A DNA stretch of 64,000 nt from Sipunculus nudus (Eukaryota > Annelida > Sipuncula > Golfingiida > Sipunculidae): contig CM049315.1 of assembly GCA_026874595.1 (NCBI GenBank), positions 16,823,664 to 16,887,663 on the forward strand. The letters are read 5' to 3'. The notes below the pieces were generated by a model. The model saw only the letters and a list, made by a program, of their open reading frames with translations, was not told where the DNA came from and did not search any database. Shown here one piece after another: positions 12,740 through 26,016 of the stretch (the stretch's first letter is position 1; each line of letters begins with the position of its first letter). The position numbers and the translations under genes are program-made.

Positions 12740-13930
12740 AGTTACCCAGGTGACCACTTCATTGACGATAATTTATAAAATCTGACATTTATTTTATGTG
12801 ATGAACAAAGACAGCTTGCAACTAGTAAAATGTGAAACACGAACTCTGTTTGGCATGATTTTCTTTTCAATGATTACTAGTATATGAACACAAAAACCAA
12901 CATACATAACCATGCATGCTGTAGGCTGCCTTTCGAAAAGGGGCACCTGATGTGTGACGTCACGTATTGTATCGGGTTTCATAGATTTTGGAATGACCAC
13001 ATAACTCCTAGAAATAAACAATGCTGAAAAAAAACTCTTGTTATGCACTGGCTGAAATTACTACGAAGATCAGGGAGGATGGCCTGTCCTCTTAAACAAG
13101 GAAACCCATACGTAATGACAAACCACGCAATCGCTGATTAACTGATCAGTTCATATAATTAATTAAGTCGAATGGAGATTGACAACAACCTAATTTGTGT
13201 GCCTAAATCTACAGCCTAAAGTCAGCTGTGCGCATATATGAAACATATATGAAACATACTTTTCTGAAACCGCTAATGTTCCGATTCCAGTAAATGTCAG
13301 ATGCATGCCGTGGAGTTGGGACCGTAACACTATAGAGAACACATTTTACAACGTATCGATCTTCAATGAATTTAAATTCCTCAGAGATTCTCACAGTTTA
13401 ATAGATTTTTGCCATGCAGAATATAAGTCACATTCGGTTGAATTCCTTGAAACCATTCTCCAGCTTATCCTGACACACAACAACAAGATGGAATTGATCG
13501 AAAAGAATAACCTTACTTGTTTACTTACTCATATAATGATGAATTGTTTTCTATTGTAAGTAAAGCTTTCAAGGATTCGGTGAGGCGTGTTTATAACTAG
13601 TGACCTTTTTGTATGTTTCTTGGATTTTCTGGGCTACACTATGTCTATATATTATAAAAGCTATAGAAGTAGATTTTACACTCGATTATTTTTCAGAACG
13701 ATCACCTACAGCGCCAGAAAGCGTGATTTAAATTTCGATCTAAAATCCAATATTGATAATATAGATAAATGCACACGATTTTCGAATCAAAGAGTTTTTC
13801 ATGATAATTATAGATGTTAAGGGGGCCAACATGATTTTATTATAAATAAAAAAAACTAAGGTCTTAGCATAGAAAATACAGACTTGTTGTCGGACACCAA
13901 TAAATGAACGATTAAATATAGTATTTCCTT
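12740..13930. other. No recognised gene
   Basis: Frames of 60-85 codons occur on both strands but share no recognisable motif. AT-rich sequence with no visible element ends. Confidence 0.35.
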
Positions 13931-13934
13931 GGTT

Positions 13935-14160
13935 ATAACGTAGCATAGTTATGAAGACGTTTGGCTTCGGAGCGTAGGGTCCCCGGTTCTATTCCCTCCA
14001 GAGCCTATATTTAAACTGAGTAGGACTTTCAGGATTGCGAGGATAAGCGTTTGTAAAGCTCGAAATCTCTTCCGGACGCTCAGTTCTGGGTGTCCGATCG
14101 GACAGTTGTCGCTGTCACTGACCTTTTGCGACTACTTACCTACTTAACAAACAAATTAAA
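13935..14160 (+). mobile_element. Second SINE family, copy 1
   Basis: A degenerate tRNA-like head ends in the B-box-like GGTTCTATTCCC at 13985-13996. It is followed by a body with CTTCCGGACGCTCAGTTCTG and CCGATCGGACAG, ending in CTACTTACCTACTTAACAAA. The body is shared with an inverted copy at 15395-15585. The A box is poorly preserved, so SINE status rests on the B box, the pair of copies and the simple tail. Confidence 0.55.
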
Positions 14161-14228
14161 AACGTCACTCACGACTGGCAACTTACCCGAACTTTCCACT
14201 TTAATCATGTAGACAATAACTACGTATA

Positions 14229-14230
<2 letters not shown>

Positions 14231-14273
<43 letters not shown>
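14231..14273. repeat. (AT)n microsatellite
   Basis: About 43 bp of AT dinucleotide. Confidence 0.9.
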
Positions 14274-14278
<5 letters not shown>

Positions 14279-14279
14279 C

Positions 14280-15390
14280 ACCATATAATGATTTATATAA
14301 ACACGTAAACAAGGATTTAATTTTACTTAAATATGAACGGTAACGATATTTTAAAATACCTGGTGAATAACACATATCGATGACAGATGGCTTTATTTAC
14401 AACTATGCAATATTTTTTAAAGATATTTTGGATTTAAAAAGCTTTTAAAAAGAAAGTGTTCTGTTTATCGAGGAGAGCGGCCTCAGGCACCCACCTTTTG
14501 ACTTTTGCCCACGGCCCGCATATTTATTTCAGTTTTATAGTTACCATAGTTACGATACGAGGCCACCACGCGGATTAATTTTGGATAAGTGCATCTATTA
14601 GCACCCTGAGTGGAAAACAAAGGCATCAGAGTTTTCCCACCATGAAAAAAATAGCCCATTACGGGCAAAATCCCAGATTTTTTTTTAATTTCAGCTGTCA
14701 GACGTGAACATGTAATCTAATCAGGAGTACGTCTGGATATCAGTTCATCAGTAGGCCTACTTGCTAATAAGTCTGTACTGAGCGAAACGGTGGAGTGTTG
14801 ATTATATATATTTATGTGTGTGTGTGTGAAAATAGCAAAAATATTTGGCAGTGTGCACATCCGAGACACTGAAGTGGACACGGGTTTTGTTTGTTCGGTA
14901 ACTATGACGTCATCATCTGACGTCAAACCCCTGATGGTGTCACCGTGATTGACGTAGTCCTCTTGAAGTGCTCCAGGATCATTATATGACTCTCTAAAGT
15001 TTTGACCTGAGAGTCTAGGAGTTCAATTTTTCTTCCTATTAAGGAACTTGAACTCAGACAAACTGGTGAACACTATTGTCTAATTAACCGACTGATTATA
15101 ACCTGGAGGTTATATCTGGTCAAGTGCAAATAAAATATGAAATTTGAAGGCTTTATATATAAACTTTCTTATGATAGGGCCTTCAGTTGGATGAGAACTG
15201 ATCTTCGACTCTATGACAAACATTTTGGCGAGGCAAATGGGGTTTGGAGCGTCGAAAGGGAAAGGGATGCGTGTCAAATTAAGGAGGGTTATGCAAAGTT
15301 TAATAATTTTTTAGTATTTATTATTGTGTCTTGACATGTTTTATATTGTTTCATTTTATGATCACTTGTAAGAGTGAAACGTAAGGGTCA
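14280..15390. other. No recognised gene
   Basis: A 65-codon frame at 15137-15334 and smaller frames have no recognisable domain. A (GT)n run sits at 14815-14828. Nothing else could be named. Confidence 0.35.
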
Positions 15391-15394
15391 GTTG

Positions 15395-15585
15395 TAAGTT
15401 AGCAGCGCAGTATCTGACTGGTTTATTTGGTCAGTGACTTTGTCAGGGCTTTAATCCAGTCGGTCCTGCAGCCAGCCATTCGTCCCTTCGATCGGACCCT
15501 CGGGCACCGAGATCCGAGCGTCCGAGAGATATTTCTTACCCTCGGGTTCCTGAAAGCAGTTTTATATATAGGTTCCTTTATTTAA
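15395..15585 (-). mobile_element. Second SINE family, body fragment (inverted copy)
   Basis: The reverse complement aligns with 14010-14110 through CTATAT...AAACTG, TTTCAGGA, ATCTCTxCGGACGCTC, GGTGxCCGA, TCCGATCG and TGTCACTGACC-type blocks. The tRNA-like head is not present, so this is a truncated or diverged copy. Confidence 0.5.
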
Positions 15586-15589
15586 ATTC

Positions 15590-17406
15590 AATAAACAGTG
15601 CCACCAGAGAGCCATGTTAAAATATTGATAAAACCAGATGTGTGGAGTCGTGCGACTACCAGCATTTGTACCCCATTGAGAGTCCCAAAATCAAGCTTGA
15701 GTTATAATACGGCTTGAACTGGTCAGTTGCTGCCACGAACAAGGAATAGGCGGCCTGTGCCCTCAAAGGAATCGCCCCGTGTCACGATTGTACTTTTGTA
15801 TACATGGTACACTCCTTTGAATTAATCTTACATAACAGTGATCCAGACGACCTACAAAATGTAATGGTTGTTCCTTGGATGTTTCCTAAACCTCCACATA
15901 ATTTCATGAAAATCCCTTCATAAATTTAGTGTAAAATTGCTGACAGATAAACCAACCAAACAATTTGAAACCATATTTCTTTCCGGGCAGAGAACAAGAA
16001 GACATGTTCTGAGAAGTTGAAATCAAATCACAAGCAACTACATTTGTGTGATCATACAGTTTTTATTATATCAAATCTTTATTGGAAGAAATTACCTATT
16101 ATCCTTAAAGTTTAATGCTAACACTTTTACCTGTAGTTTTTTCTTTAACTCGGTGCAAGAAGTAAACCTTTTCCTACCCAGAATCCTGGATTCTCCCCTG
16201 CATAACCAGGGTTATTTTCACATATAGATTCCCTCACTCGGTTCCTTATTATCATTTACTAACCCTTGTTCTTCCGACGAAGGCACAAGTAATAACAGTA
16301 ACTGCTTGGTCCAAGTGGGGCCTTGTCACCTCAATAAGTCAATGATCGTGCTTCAGTTCCCTACACAGACGGTCATGCATGCAGTAATATCCCCTTTACT
16401 GAAAATGGATGTTATTCTTTTACTTTTTAGTAACAAGATTGTGTCAAAAAATATTCATTAGAAAAATTAACTGTTTCAAAACATGTAAAATACTCTTCCA
16501 GTCTTACCTTAAAACAGTGATTAAGCCAATAAAGGATTGTCAGTTAACCGGTATTCATTTTATATCAGTTATGCCCGAAAGTTCCACAAGAAGAGCGAAA
16601 AAAAAGGTATTTCATGAAGCCTTATAAAAGTACCCTTTTAACAGGCAGTACCCATATATAGCATTGCCATGGTAACCACTGTCTTCCTTTAGAAACTTGG
16701 TTAAAAATTATAATGCAGCGACTTTTGCAGAATACCATCAAAGAATCCACAAAAGTGACAGCCCTATTTGCTCACAATGTAAAATTCTATATATCGGGCC
16801 ATTTTCGTTTATCAAATACGCCGGTAGCAGTTTATTATCGGTAGTGTGGGCGCTGACCTGAAACTCCGGTAATTTGGTACACCTAAATTGAATACATGTA
16901 CACCTATACTGATCCTCATGTACCACTCGTCATACTGTATACGTTTTTGTTTTTACTAATAATGACAGAGAAACATATCACCTAAAGAGAGATAGAGCGT
17001 GGGGCTTTTCTAAACATTAAAACAATATTGTCGCAGAGTTGGAAGGAGCATATTCGAATTGAGCGTCTTGCATACGATGATACCAGTCTAACAACGCGTA
17101 TTTCTGGGAATATTAATCGGTAATGAAAGGTCTTTCATTGTTCGTTTGGCTCAGCCTTCACCTCAGGAATAATCTTTCGCTCACTCTGTCAAAACACACT
17201 CACACACCATCACCAACACACACCGGTACAATATGTATTTCCTTTTTCAGAGGTTCGTCTCACGTGGTGTTGTTTCATGAAAGAAACATGGTATCGACAA
17301 ATATTTACAGAAATACCATAGACATTTATTTAAATATTTAGATATTTGGATAAAAAAACACATTAAACTTTACATTATATAGGTGCTTATAGGTGCTTAA
17401 AGGTTC

Positions 17407-17449
<43 letters not shown>

Positions 17450-18365
17450 AGACTAACAGATTGCTACAGTGTGCAGCGCTGACATATATTGTGAACAAGC
17501 TGAACCGATGGAGTGTCGACACTTACGGACTCCATCGATTTCACTGTCTTTGGTCCTCATAAAACTCAGAAAGCAAAATAATGAGTAAATCCTTAAAGAC
17601 ATTATAGGTAATGGAGATATATCAGTACATATGATTAATTAATTATCATTATTATTGATTGTCTGTGCATTTGTTATTTTTTTTATTTTAGGATGTTTTA
17701 TCATATTTCTTTTTCACACCAGATGGCAGCACCCTACAGTTAACGTGTGCTCCTGTTCCCCGCATGGTCTTTTATCACCTTGAACAACATGGTGTGTGTA
17801 TGACATTAAAATTTGTTTGTCCGTTTAAAAATGGCATTTTTAGACGCTTTTTAAACAATGTTTGTTCATATACTCTTTCGTGTTGTTAATTAGGCTTCTG
17901 CATACAAAAGACCGTACACTCAGCATTCATTACTGAAACTTGGTTGTCGAACCCTTGCGTATCCCATAAGGCTTTGGTGACGTCAGTCGTGAACCCATGT
18001 AGAAAGTTATCTCAACGCGCGTCTGAAACTTCCAGTAGATACCGGCAGAGCCTCGTCATTGTGCGTGGGACTTTGTTTTGGCGCCAGTTGCGCCTATTTT
18101 TAGGACCATTAACGTAAAAACCATATGAATGCCAGCACTCCTGGTTACTTACTGGATTCATTTTTTGCGTCCCTGTGCTGTTATATTTTAAAATACATGT
18201 TTATAAGAATACATATATTCACTTGTCATAAAAAATGGTATTTTTTTCGAAAAATGATATTTGAACCTAGAAAATAATTGACATAAATATTGCTCCCGAA
18301 ATTCAACCATATCGTCTGTCCGATTTTTAGGTGTCATGAAGGTTGCTCTCTGTTGATCGTGAATA
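15590..18365. other. No recognised gene; (GA)n at 17411-17448
   Basis: The frames at 16409-16627 and 17123-17341 resemble nothing known. A (GA)n microsatellite lies at 17411-17448 and CA-rich sequence at 17190-17225. The rest is AT-rich sequence with no detectable ends or motifs. Confidence 0.4.
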
Positions 18366-18369
18366 ACGA

Positions 18370-18765
18370 ATTTGTCTAATTTACCGAATAAATCGAATGG
18401 TCAGCGATCTTCGAATGATATTAAACTGGATAAATTCAATGAATATATAAGTCAGATTGTTGAATCTTTTTCGAGCCGGTTTTCTGATTCTCGTAAACCA
18501 CCAGGCGTTTTCTTTGCTTCTCCTGTAAAAGGTATTACTTTCTTCACTGAAATCTCAGTCAATGATGTTTTTTACTGAAATTACTAAATTGAAAGACCGT
18601 TCAGTCTTAGATATAATTGATATGGATACTCGACTTGTTAGATAAGTAGCTGATTTGATCGCACTTAGATTAAATTACATGTATGCATGAATAATGTCCC
18701 TTATATTTTAGTCGGTACCATTTGATTGGAAAAAGGCAAAGGCTACTCTTATTTATAATGCGAAA
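18370..18765 (+). pseudogene. LINE reverse-transcriptase fragment
   Basis: The first frame (18372-18578) reads FNEYISQIVESFSSRFSD, typical of the linker between endonuclease and RT in LINE ORF2. After a frameshift the sequence continues DRSVLDIIDMDTRLV, then VPFDWKKAKATLIYNA, the RT entry region where intact elements read like DWKKARVTPIYK. The fragment ends where the MITE-like copy at about 18770 begins, so that insertion or a deletion removed the rest. Confidence 0.65.
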
Positions 18766-18769
18766 GAAA

Positions 18770-18915
18770 AATATAATATAAGGCAAAACCTAATAAAAGG
18801 GCCCGGGTCCGGAAAGGCGTGGGGGGAGGGTCGAGGTCGCAAAAAATTGGTGTGATACCCTAAAGACAGAATGGGGTAAGGACACCCTGGACCCCCTTCC
18901 TGGATCCGCTTTGGA
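18770..18915. mobile_element. GGATCC MITE-like element, copy 2 (5'-truncated)
   Basis: Shares CCTAATAAAAGGGCCC, GGTCGCAAAAAATTGGTGTG and ACACCCTGGACCCCC with the copies at 10406-10626 and 61443-61640, and ends CCTGGATCCGCTTTGG. The matching left terminus is missing. Confidence 0.6.
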
Positions 18916-19449
18916 TTTTAAATGCTTACTATCACGAGAACTATTATTATATTGAAAATTTAAAAAAAAATAAAATTCTTGTGCACATCTTAACTTCATA
19001 TGTACATGTATGCATATAGAGCCCTAACTTAAATATGGTACCCTATACGGAATCTCAATAAAAAAAAAGGTCTTGGGTACATGTATGTCACCATGATGTT
19101 CGTATTAGACATGTTGGAATAAACATTTTTTTACATTACAACAGGCTAAGAGAAAAAAACTTAAATCTTAATAGTATCTAGCTGTACTGAAAACTAATAA
19201 TAATTAACAATATCAACTTTTGTTTATCACAATGTACCATGAACCCAATTACTGAATGCAGTCGCAAACTGACCGCTACGCCTCACGCGTATTGGGTGAT
19301 AATTTTTTTTTTGTACTTCAAACAGGAGCATTATGAGTGGTACAGGCCGTCTGTGCTGTGGGTGGCTGCAAAAGCATTTTCTGCCTCAGTCTCGAAATTT
19401 TCCTGGCTGGTAAAGATTCTAGCAGCCAGCCAACAACTATCATAGACAT

Positions 19450-20062
19450 CTATTTTGTGTCATATGTTTGTACTATTAATTGAAAATTGTATTATTTATG
19501 TTTTATTACACTGTGACTGTGTAACTTCAGAAAGAAGGAAATTTTGGGATAGTCTGTACAATGAATTGCCGGTAGAATGGAGTTGTTACTTATATAACCT
19601 TGATGATGAAGATTTTTCCTGTCTTTACTCGGTAAAGATTTAGACATTGATGATCCAGAGTCCTACTGAAAGCACCATTTCATGCATTTAAACTATGCAC
19701 CAGATTATAGCTGGAGGCTTCGGCCTTATATCATATCTCTTTTTGATAACTCAAATTCACTTATTATGCGGAATTCATTATTGTCATATGGGTAAACAAG
19801 AAAAGTCGTATATTATATCAGTGACATATTGTGATGCATTAATACGGTTGTTAATGAAGCTTATAATGTTATAAAAGTGACTAATTAGGTAAATCCTTGA
19901 TTTCTGGTTGAATTTCTTCTTGTTTTAATGATAGACTGTTTGCATATTCTAGCATTTGATTGTAATGTGATATGATGTATGAATAGCTTCATTTAATTGA
20001 GGAAATAAAGGCTGTCATCATCATCATCGTCACTATTGCTTGTTATCCATCATCATCATCAT
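19450..20062 (+). pseudogene. LINE 3' end with (ATC)n tail
   Basis: The frame at 19455-19643 reads LLHCDCVTSERRKFWDSLYN, the Cys/His-rich C-terminal signature of many LINE ORF2 proteins, and continues with frameshifts to about 19790. The untranslated end reads GAGGAAATAAAG followed by CATCATCATC repeats at 20020-20062, a typical LINE microsatellite tail. Its last ~200 bp are duplicated at 24246-24450. Confidence 0.65.
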
Positions 20063-21714
20063 CCATATATAGGAGGCCTGCTTTAGGTTGGGGTGCAAGT
20101 ATTTCATTTACCTGCTTCTGCTAGTATTTTAGGAAAGAAATACCAAGGAGAGTCCTATTAACTCCTTGGAAATACATATATATATATATTTTATGTGAAC
20201 TATAACTGATCATTTGTATAAATTTTCATTTTACTTATTGATAATCGTATGCATTAATTATTCTTTTATTGTTTACAATGATATCCGATCCAGGCATATG
20301 TTACCATAGCAATTGCATTTACATCTTCAGGCTTGCATCCAATGGTAAAAATATCAACACGATCGATTGGCCGGTAATATATGCATGTATACAGTTAACA
20401 TAACATTTTACCCCGATCAAGATATGAAATAATAATTTTGCCTGAACGTTGGCGTCATTGAGACATTCACACACATTTTTTTCTGAAGGTTAAGAAAAGT
20501 TCTCTGCCATGAGGCATATAATATTATAATTGTGTGGTCTCTTAAAAATTAGGATTACTTATATAGGTAAAAATATGAACTGACTTTCAATATTTTAATT
20601 TTTAGGTGTAAAATGACACGTCTCATTAATTAATATTTAAAAAAGTGCCTGTACTAAAATATGGAGTTGTAACGTTAGAGTTTTTCTAATAAGTAACATT
20701 TGAAGTTGAAAATCCGAAAAATAACTTTTGTATGTACACTTCTTAGCATGTTTCTAATAACTTAAATACCCTATACATAGAATCATGTACAAACGGCTTT
20801 GGTTACATGTAGTTACCATGATGTTCGCATTATACATGTTTGAACACACGATTTTAGTACAAAACAGGGATTGTATTTACGATTCTAGATAGTAGTGTTG
20901 AAAAAAAACCTAGGATTCCGTGCATATTCAGTAAAATAAAGGACATTCCTAGCGTCCAGGCGATTTTATTGTCAAGATGATAAAATATTAAAGAAAATCA
21001 ATCTGAAACAATGCTATATACACCCGCTCTCGGTTCCCAGCCAAGACGAACGCCAGAATGGGCGATCGTTTGTTTTATCTAGTATATCAAAATAATAGCA
21101 ATGTCAACTACTGGTATTGCTCAAATCTCACACAGTACTTTATTATACATTACATTCTGTGCTTCTAATTATCGCATTTACATGCCGTGAGGAATTCATC
21201 CTCAACAATTAAACAGTGAAAATGGGGCCTTCACGACAATCAGAAATCAGCAGGATCGGCAGTTCTGATTGTCCGGTCAAATTAGCACATTCGCCCACCA
21301 CTAATTGCTGAAGAATTATTTTCACTGCAGTTCATTTTAAAAAAGTCCAAAAAAAATTAAACTGAAAATCCTAAAAATAAATTCTACCCGGGAAAATGTC
21401 TTATTTTCTGAATTTTTAAAAAAGCCTCTTCCATTAGAGAATATTCATTTTCTCACTGTATCTTTGTATCTAAGTACACAAAATAAATAAATAAAGTGTC
21501 AGAAACCAATGTATACATGATCAGAAAATATGATAGACATAATTCAAAAATTGATATAGTATATATAGTTTGCATTTTATACAAATTAGCATCTGCCATA
21601 AAAAGAAAATCATATTTTACCATGTTTTTGTAAGTATGTATCCACACACAAGAGTTTTGAAACCTGTGTTAATATTGTCAATCATGAAAGGAACACTTTC
21701 AAATTTATTCTAGG

Positions 21715-21783
<69 letters not shown>

Positions 21784-22012
21784 TTCTGTACAAAATATAT
21801 ATCTGCATTAGAATTCTTGGCATTGTATCCCATTGAAAAAAATGTGTTCATGGAGGGGGGGGGGGGCATTATATTTAGCATTTATACTTGCTTCGGCGAA
21901 TATTTTAAATAAAACGTATATTACATGGGAAATGCTATTGATCATTTTTCCATTTCTAAGATACTAAGTGATAATCGTATATACTGTATTTCTATCTTAA
22001 TAAGGTGGTAAT

Positions 22013-22030
<18 letters not shown>
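19866..22030. repeat. Duplicated segment, copy 1 (uninterrupted reference copy)
   Basis: This stretch matches, in order, 24246-24530, 26200-27592 and 49713-50165. Divergence looks like roughly one base in ten by eye. The copy lacks the 1.6-kb TIR element (junction near 20185) and the giant element (junction at 21520-21526). It therefore acts as an empty-site reference for both insertions. It contains a LINE tail at its left end, (AT)n tracts at 21719-21780 and 22017-22057, and a G run near 21855-21866. No gene is seen in it. Confidence 0.85.
21520..21525. other. Empty target site of the giant element
   Basis: ATCAGA here corresponds to the ATCAGC duplicated on both sides of the giant element. 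The left context (TGTATACATG) matches the sequence before 27587 and the right context (AAATATGATAGACATAAT) matches the sequence after 49712. Confidence 0.85.
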
Positions 22031-22034
<4 letters not shown>

Positions 22035-22060
<26 letters not shown>

Positions 22061-22970
22061 AAATCTAACATTTTAGGCCTACACCTATCAAGCTATAATA
22101 AAGATAAGTATATTGTTAATTCTATTCACACATCTATATTTTCAGGTAATGGTAGATACGGCTCTCTGTCAATGCCCGAAGAACGAAAATTCATAATTCC
22201 ACACGCAAATACCAAGGCGCCACATCAATACTTTGTTATTTCCTCCGCTATAGGAGAATCTGCGTTCATCCTCGTTCGTGTGTTTGTGTGTTTGTTCATT
22301 ATAACGTATGAACCTGGAAATATGGGCCGAATAAGTGAATGGCGGATGGCTTCCATTTATTTTATATATTTTATTCTTTTATTGAAATATATCACTGTAT
22401 GTACAAGCAGCAACTCCTTCGTAACATCATTTGAAACATATATCAGTTATAGCTGCTGCTTCTGTATCAACCACGTTTGATCAAATACATATAAAAATAA
22501 AAAAGTCTCACATGATCGGTAATGTTGTCCACAGTTATCTTTCACAGCTTGATTTAAACCTCTTAAACTATTTTGGTCGTATACAATAACGCTGGCATAT
22601 CTAGACATATATCTCCACACCTCGCGAGACTCATATTAGTTCACACCATAAAAATAACTCAACTTTATATTTATGGCTCAACTGCATGATAATTAATTTA
22701 TGCCAAAAGGTAATCAAAATTCTCAAAACGCATGACGACTAAGTGTCCCGACAGAAGGACAATCAGAAAAACAGACAAACCAAAAACACTAGAAGAGCCA
22801 GACAAATAAACATCTGGTGTTAATTGCATTATGTTAATACAAATACATTAAGACATAACGTAGGCGTCCCCATCATTACATAAGTTAGAGGGTAACCCGT
22901 TCAGACAGAATATCATGATCTGCTACAAGGCCTGTAAGACCATACAGTTTATACAAATCATATGCATTAC
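22035..22970. other. No recognised gene; CCTCCGC MITE remnant at 22241-22350
   Basis: The sub-segment 22241-22350 shares TTCATCCTCGTTCGTGTGTTTG and ATGGGCCGAATAAGTGAATG with the element at 54765-55035, and ends in GGCGGA, a shortened copy. The remaining sequence has no recognisable coding potential. Confidence 0.5.
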
Positions 22971-22974
22971 CTGA

Positions 22975-23120
22975 TTATCCTTGCACGGTTGTCAAGGATA
23001 TTATTTTCAAGATTTATAAGAAACAAGTCTCTGGTTTAAAGTAACAACGAATACAAGGACGTGCATGTTTTTTTTTATTTAAAATACGAACGCTTAATTA
23101 GCTCTCTGTCTGTCTGTGTT

Positions 23121-23162
<42 letters not shown>

Positions 23163-23220
23163 ATATAAGATAATTAAAAAAATATATTCAAACAACCAAC
23201 TAATACACTTACATTGTCTA
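22975..23220. repeat. Segment B of a permuted duplication, copy 1
   Basis: Matches 53210-53430: GCACGGTTGTCAAGG, ACAAGGACGTGCAT, GTCTGTCTGTGTTTGTCGGT and CACTTACATTGTC blocks recur in order. It includes a (CT)n tract at 23131-23160. Here it precedes segment A; in the other copy it follows. Confidence 0.75.
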
Positions 23221-23261
23221 TAATTGGACAAGTCAGCTCAGTGTGACGAAGGGGCCGTTTT

Positions 23262-24245
23262 TGAAAAAAAAAATCACATTGACTTTTAAGTCAGAGTTGT
23301 TCATTAGTGGTATATATTGTGGTACAATTAGTGTGGAAAAGATACTTCTACTTTGTCTTATTTCTTGCAGGGGAGAGACATGTTCTGCCTCCTGCGCACA
23401 CCATTATATATATATCTATATATATATGTATATGTTCAGCACAGGTACAAGTTACACAAAGGGGGGGGGGGGTACAGTCGATGTTGCCAGCAGCAGTGCT
23501 CCAAACACATATATTTAAGAATAAAAACAGTAAATTAATAAATATGCAAATGGACTCATCTTTTAAGGAAAAGACTTTTTACATTCTATATCCTCAGAGC
23601 TACAAGTACATTGATCTATCAGTCATGCTGTCTTACATGCCCTCGGCCCCCACAGTATAAGTGGGCTCAACCATTAATGCCCTGAGAATGAATCACAGCC
23701 AGTTAAGGGGGAGGGCATAGGATTCAGTCAAGAGTTAGCGGGCCTGCAGGTCAGTACTCCAGGGCCCGTTGGAAAGTCCCTTATGGCGTAGCAAGGGTCC
23801 CTACGTATGTTTAAGGAAATGAAGCTCGTGAAGCCAATGGTGAAGTTGAGTAACCGGCCACCCTTCAGATCTTTAGTAAAGCGTACAACCGAAGCATACC
23901 CTACGTATCTGTAGTAAAGCGTACACCCTATATACTGACTGACCCTATATACTGTTTTGGCATGTGAGTAATAGGCATATTAAATTCCGTCAGGTTTCTT
24001 ATCTATTGGTGATTTTAAACTTAAACTCCTGTGTTGTTTTCTATTATCTGTGGGAAAATAACCCTACACACTAACCAATCAACTTATTACCAAATCATGG
24101 CCAACCATCCAACCACCCTGTCTCGCTCTCGATTGGTCTCTTTCAGTCTTCCTCTTTATTTGTCTGTGCATGCAGACATTGGTTCAGGTGCCCTCGATTT
24201 TGCAGTTTCATATTTTTCTGAGCGGGAGACATGCAACAACATATA
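23262..24245. repeat. Segment A of a permuted duplication, copy 1
   Basis: Matches 51845-53115. The shared landmarks are GTCAGAGTTGTTCATTA, CTTGCAGGGGAGAGACATG, TCAACCATTAATGCCCTGAG, GAAGCTCGTGAAGCCAATGG and GCATGCAGACATT. This copy lacks about 460 bp present at 52088-52546 in the other and carries its own (AT)n/G-run insertion near 23415-23475. No gene is evident. Confidence 0.75.
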
Positions 24246-24520
24246 TAGTGTTAAAAGTGACTCATTATGTAAATCCTTGGTTTTTGGTTGAATATCTATA
24301 ATTTCTTCTCGTTATAATTAGTGACTATTTGCATTTTCTTGCATTTGATTGTAGTATGTACGATATGATGTATGAATATTTTCATTTTATTGAGGAAATA
24401 AAGATTATCATCATCATGATCATTGTTGCTTGTTATCCATCATCATCATCATAGAAAGGAGACCTGCTTTAGGTGGGGGTGCATGTATATCATTTAACCT
24501 GCTTCTCCTTGGAAATACAT

Positions 24521-24578
<58 letters not shown>

Positions 24579-24582
<4 letters not shown>

Positions 24583-24760
24583 GAGCCCTTTTGCTGATCT
24601 GGCCCATCTGCTGATGGGCTTGGCCCATATGAGGATCCGCTATTGGGCTGCCCATCTGCAGATGGGCAGCCCAATAACGGATTTGATACCATGCACTTTT
24701 TGGCCCATCTGCAGATGGGCTTGGCCCAATAACCGATTTTAGTTTTTGTAAGTAATACGT
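24579..24760 (+). repeat. Left TIR of the 1.6-kb transposon
   Basis: Begins GTTGGAGCCC, holds three hairpin-forming GCCCATCTG/CAGATGGGC blocks and ends GTAAGTAATACGT. Open frames through it on both strands are by-products. Confidence 0.9.
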
Positions 24761-25735
24761 GCTTAGTTTTTTTTATCTTCATGACTTTTGTACTCAGACA
24801 AACATTTCTCAGAACTTAAATGTGTTTATTGAAACATAAATCATTATCACAGCCTTATATCAATAATTTTATCATCAAAATAACATAGATGTGCAAAGAA
24901 AATTGCATAAATGTGCAATTCAGTGTTACAATACCCTATTTAAAAAGTTTTACTCACAATTCTTAATTAGTCTACATTGCATTCGTGTGATGTTGAGGTT
25001 TACTTTTTACCAAAGATTAATTACAGCTGTTGCGAAAAAATCTCATTTACATTACCACATAGATGTGACCTCCATGGTACCATACAATTTTACTATAGAG
25101 CAATTATTTAAGGTAAAAAATCAGTTTCTTAAATTCATTTTTAAATAAATGTTAAACATTTTTTAAATGTTTTAACATATAAAAATATAAATAAAATTTA
25201 AAAATAAAATTTAAATGGTGACAAGACTCCTTAACAATTTTGGATAAATATAATTATACTTAATCCTCAGAAGATAAATAATGAAAAGATAAAATTTATA
25301 CGATAAAACTACCAAAATTCGAAGTTAATTGTTGAATATTATTAATTTCGGTCTGTGTGGGACACTGTTATCGAATAAAATTTTAGCTCAGCCTACTAGG
25401 AACCATTCTAAACTTATTCATAGACCCTGTTTGGAAACGCGAAAATAAACATATGTAAAATAAATCTATATTATATAAATTGAATAAATTATGATGATAA
25501 TATGGTGGTTAAAATGGAACACTATTTTGATAGGGTTGTACCTTTTTTGTCTAAAAGGCCATATACTATTTCATGTCATATAACCGGGTGTACTTGCATG
25601 GGTACGTATACAGGCGATGGCGGAGGCATGTGCTCTGTGAGTGCTTTCTAGTTAATTTGGTTGTCACTTACACTATAATTACACTTAATGGTAAACGCAT
25701 TTAGGTATGACCAACCAGCTTAATATCGGATACAC

Positions 25736-25975
25736 CTAACATGAAAAATGAAACACACGGGCAAAGGTCTTTCGATATCCTGCATCGTCCACCTCCCTCT
25801 CGTGGATGTTCTTGACGACGTCAAACCGACTATCATCAGGGACTACCCGTAGATACTTGCTGACCTCTTCTCCGGGCTTGGCTTTTGAGGGATTAACAAG
25901 TGCGTTGGACACCCCAAGAGCAGCCAAATCCATAATTTTGAATCCTTTAGATTTTACGTAGAACTCATTTAAGTT
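25736..25975 (-). CDS. Exon-like open frame inside the 1.6-kb transposon
   Basis: On the minus strand a consensus-like 3' splice site (TTTCTCAG) at 25976-25983 is followed directly by 79 open codons ending at a TAG. The frame begins NLNEFYVKSKG, an internal methionine starts MDLAALGVSNALVNPSK, and it continues with EREVDDAGYRKTFAR. The composition is rich in charged residues and unlike the low-complexity frames around it. A GT at the CCC/GTGTGT junction near the end could serve as a donor. I do not recognise the family. It may be a host exon captured by the transposon or a remnant of the element's own protein. Confidence 0.35.
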   Translation of the reverse strand, partial: NLNEFYVKSKGFKIMDLAALGVSNALVNPSKAKPGEEVSKYLRVVPDDSRFDVVKNIHEREVDDAGYRKTFARVFHFSC

Positions 25976-26016
25976 CTGAGAAATGTATGTATGAGCACAA
26001 GATAATTAAATAATAA

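Noticed and set aside
24420-24782. Overlapping frames of 89-120 codons on both strands
   Set aside because: They run through an AT microsatellite and the palindromic TIR of the 1.6-kb element.
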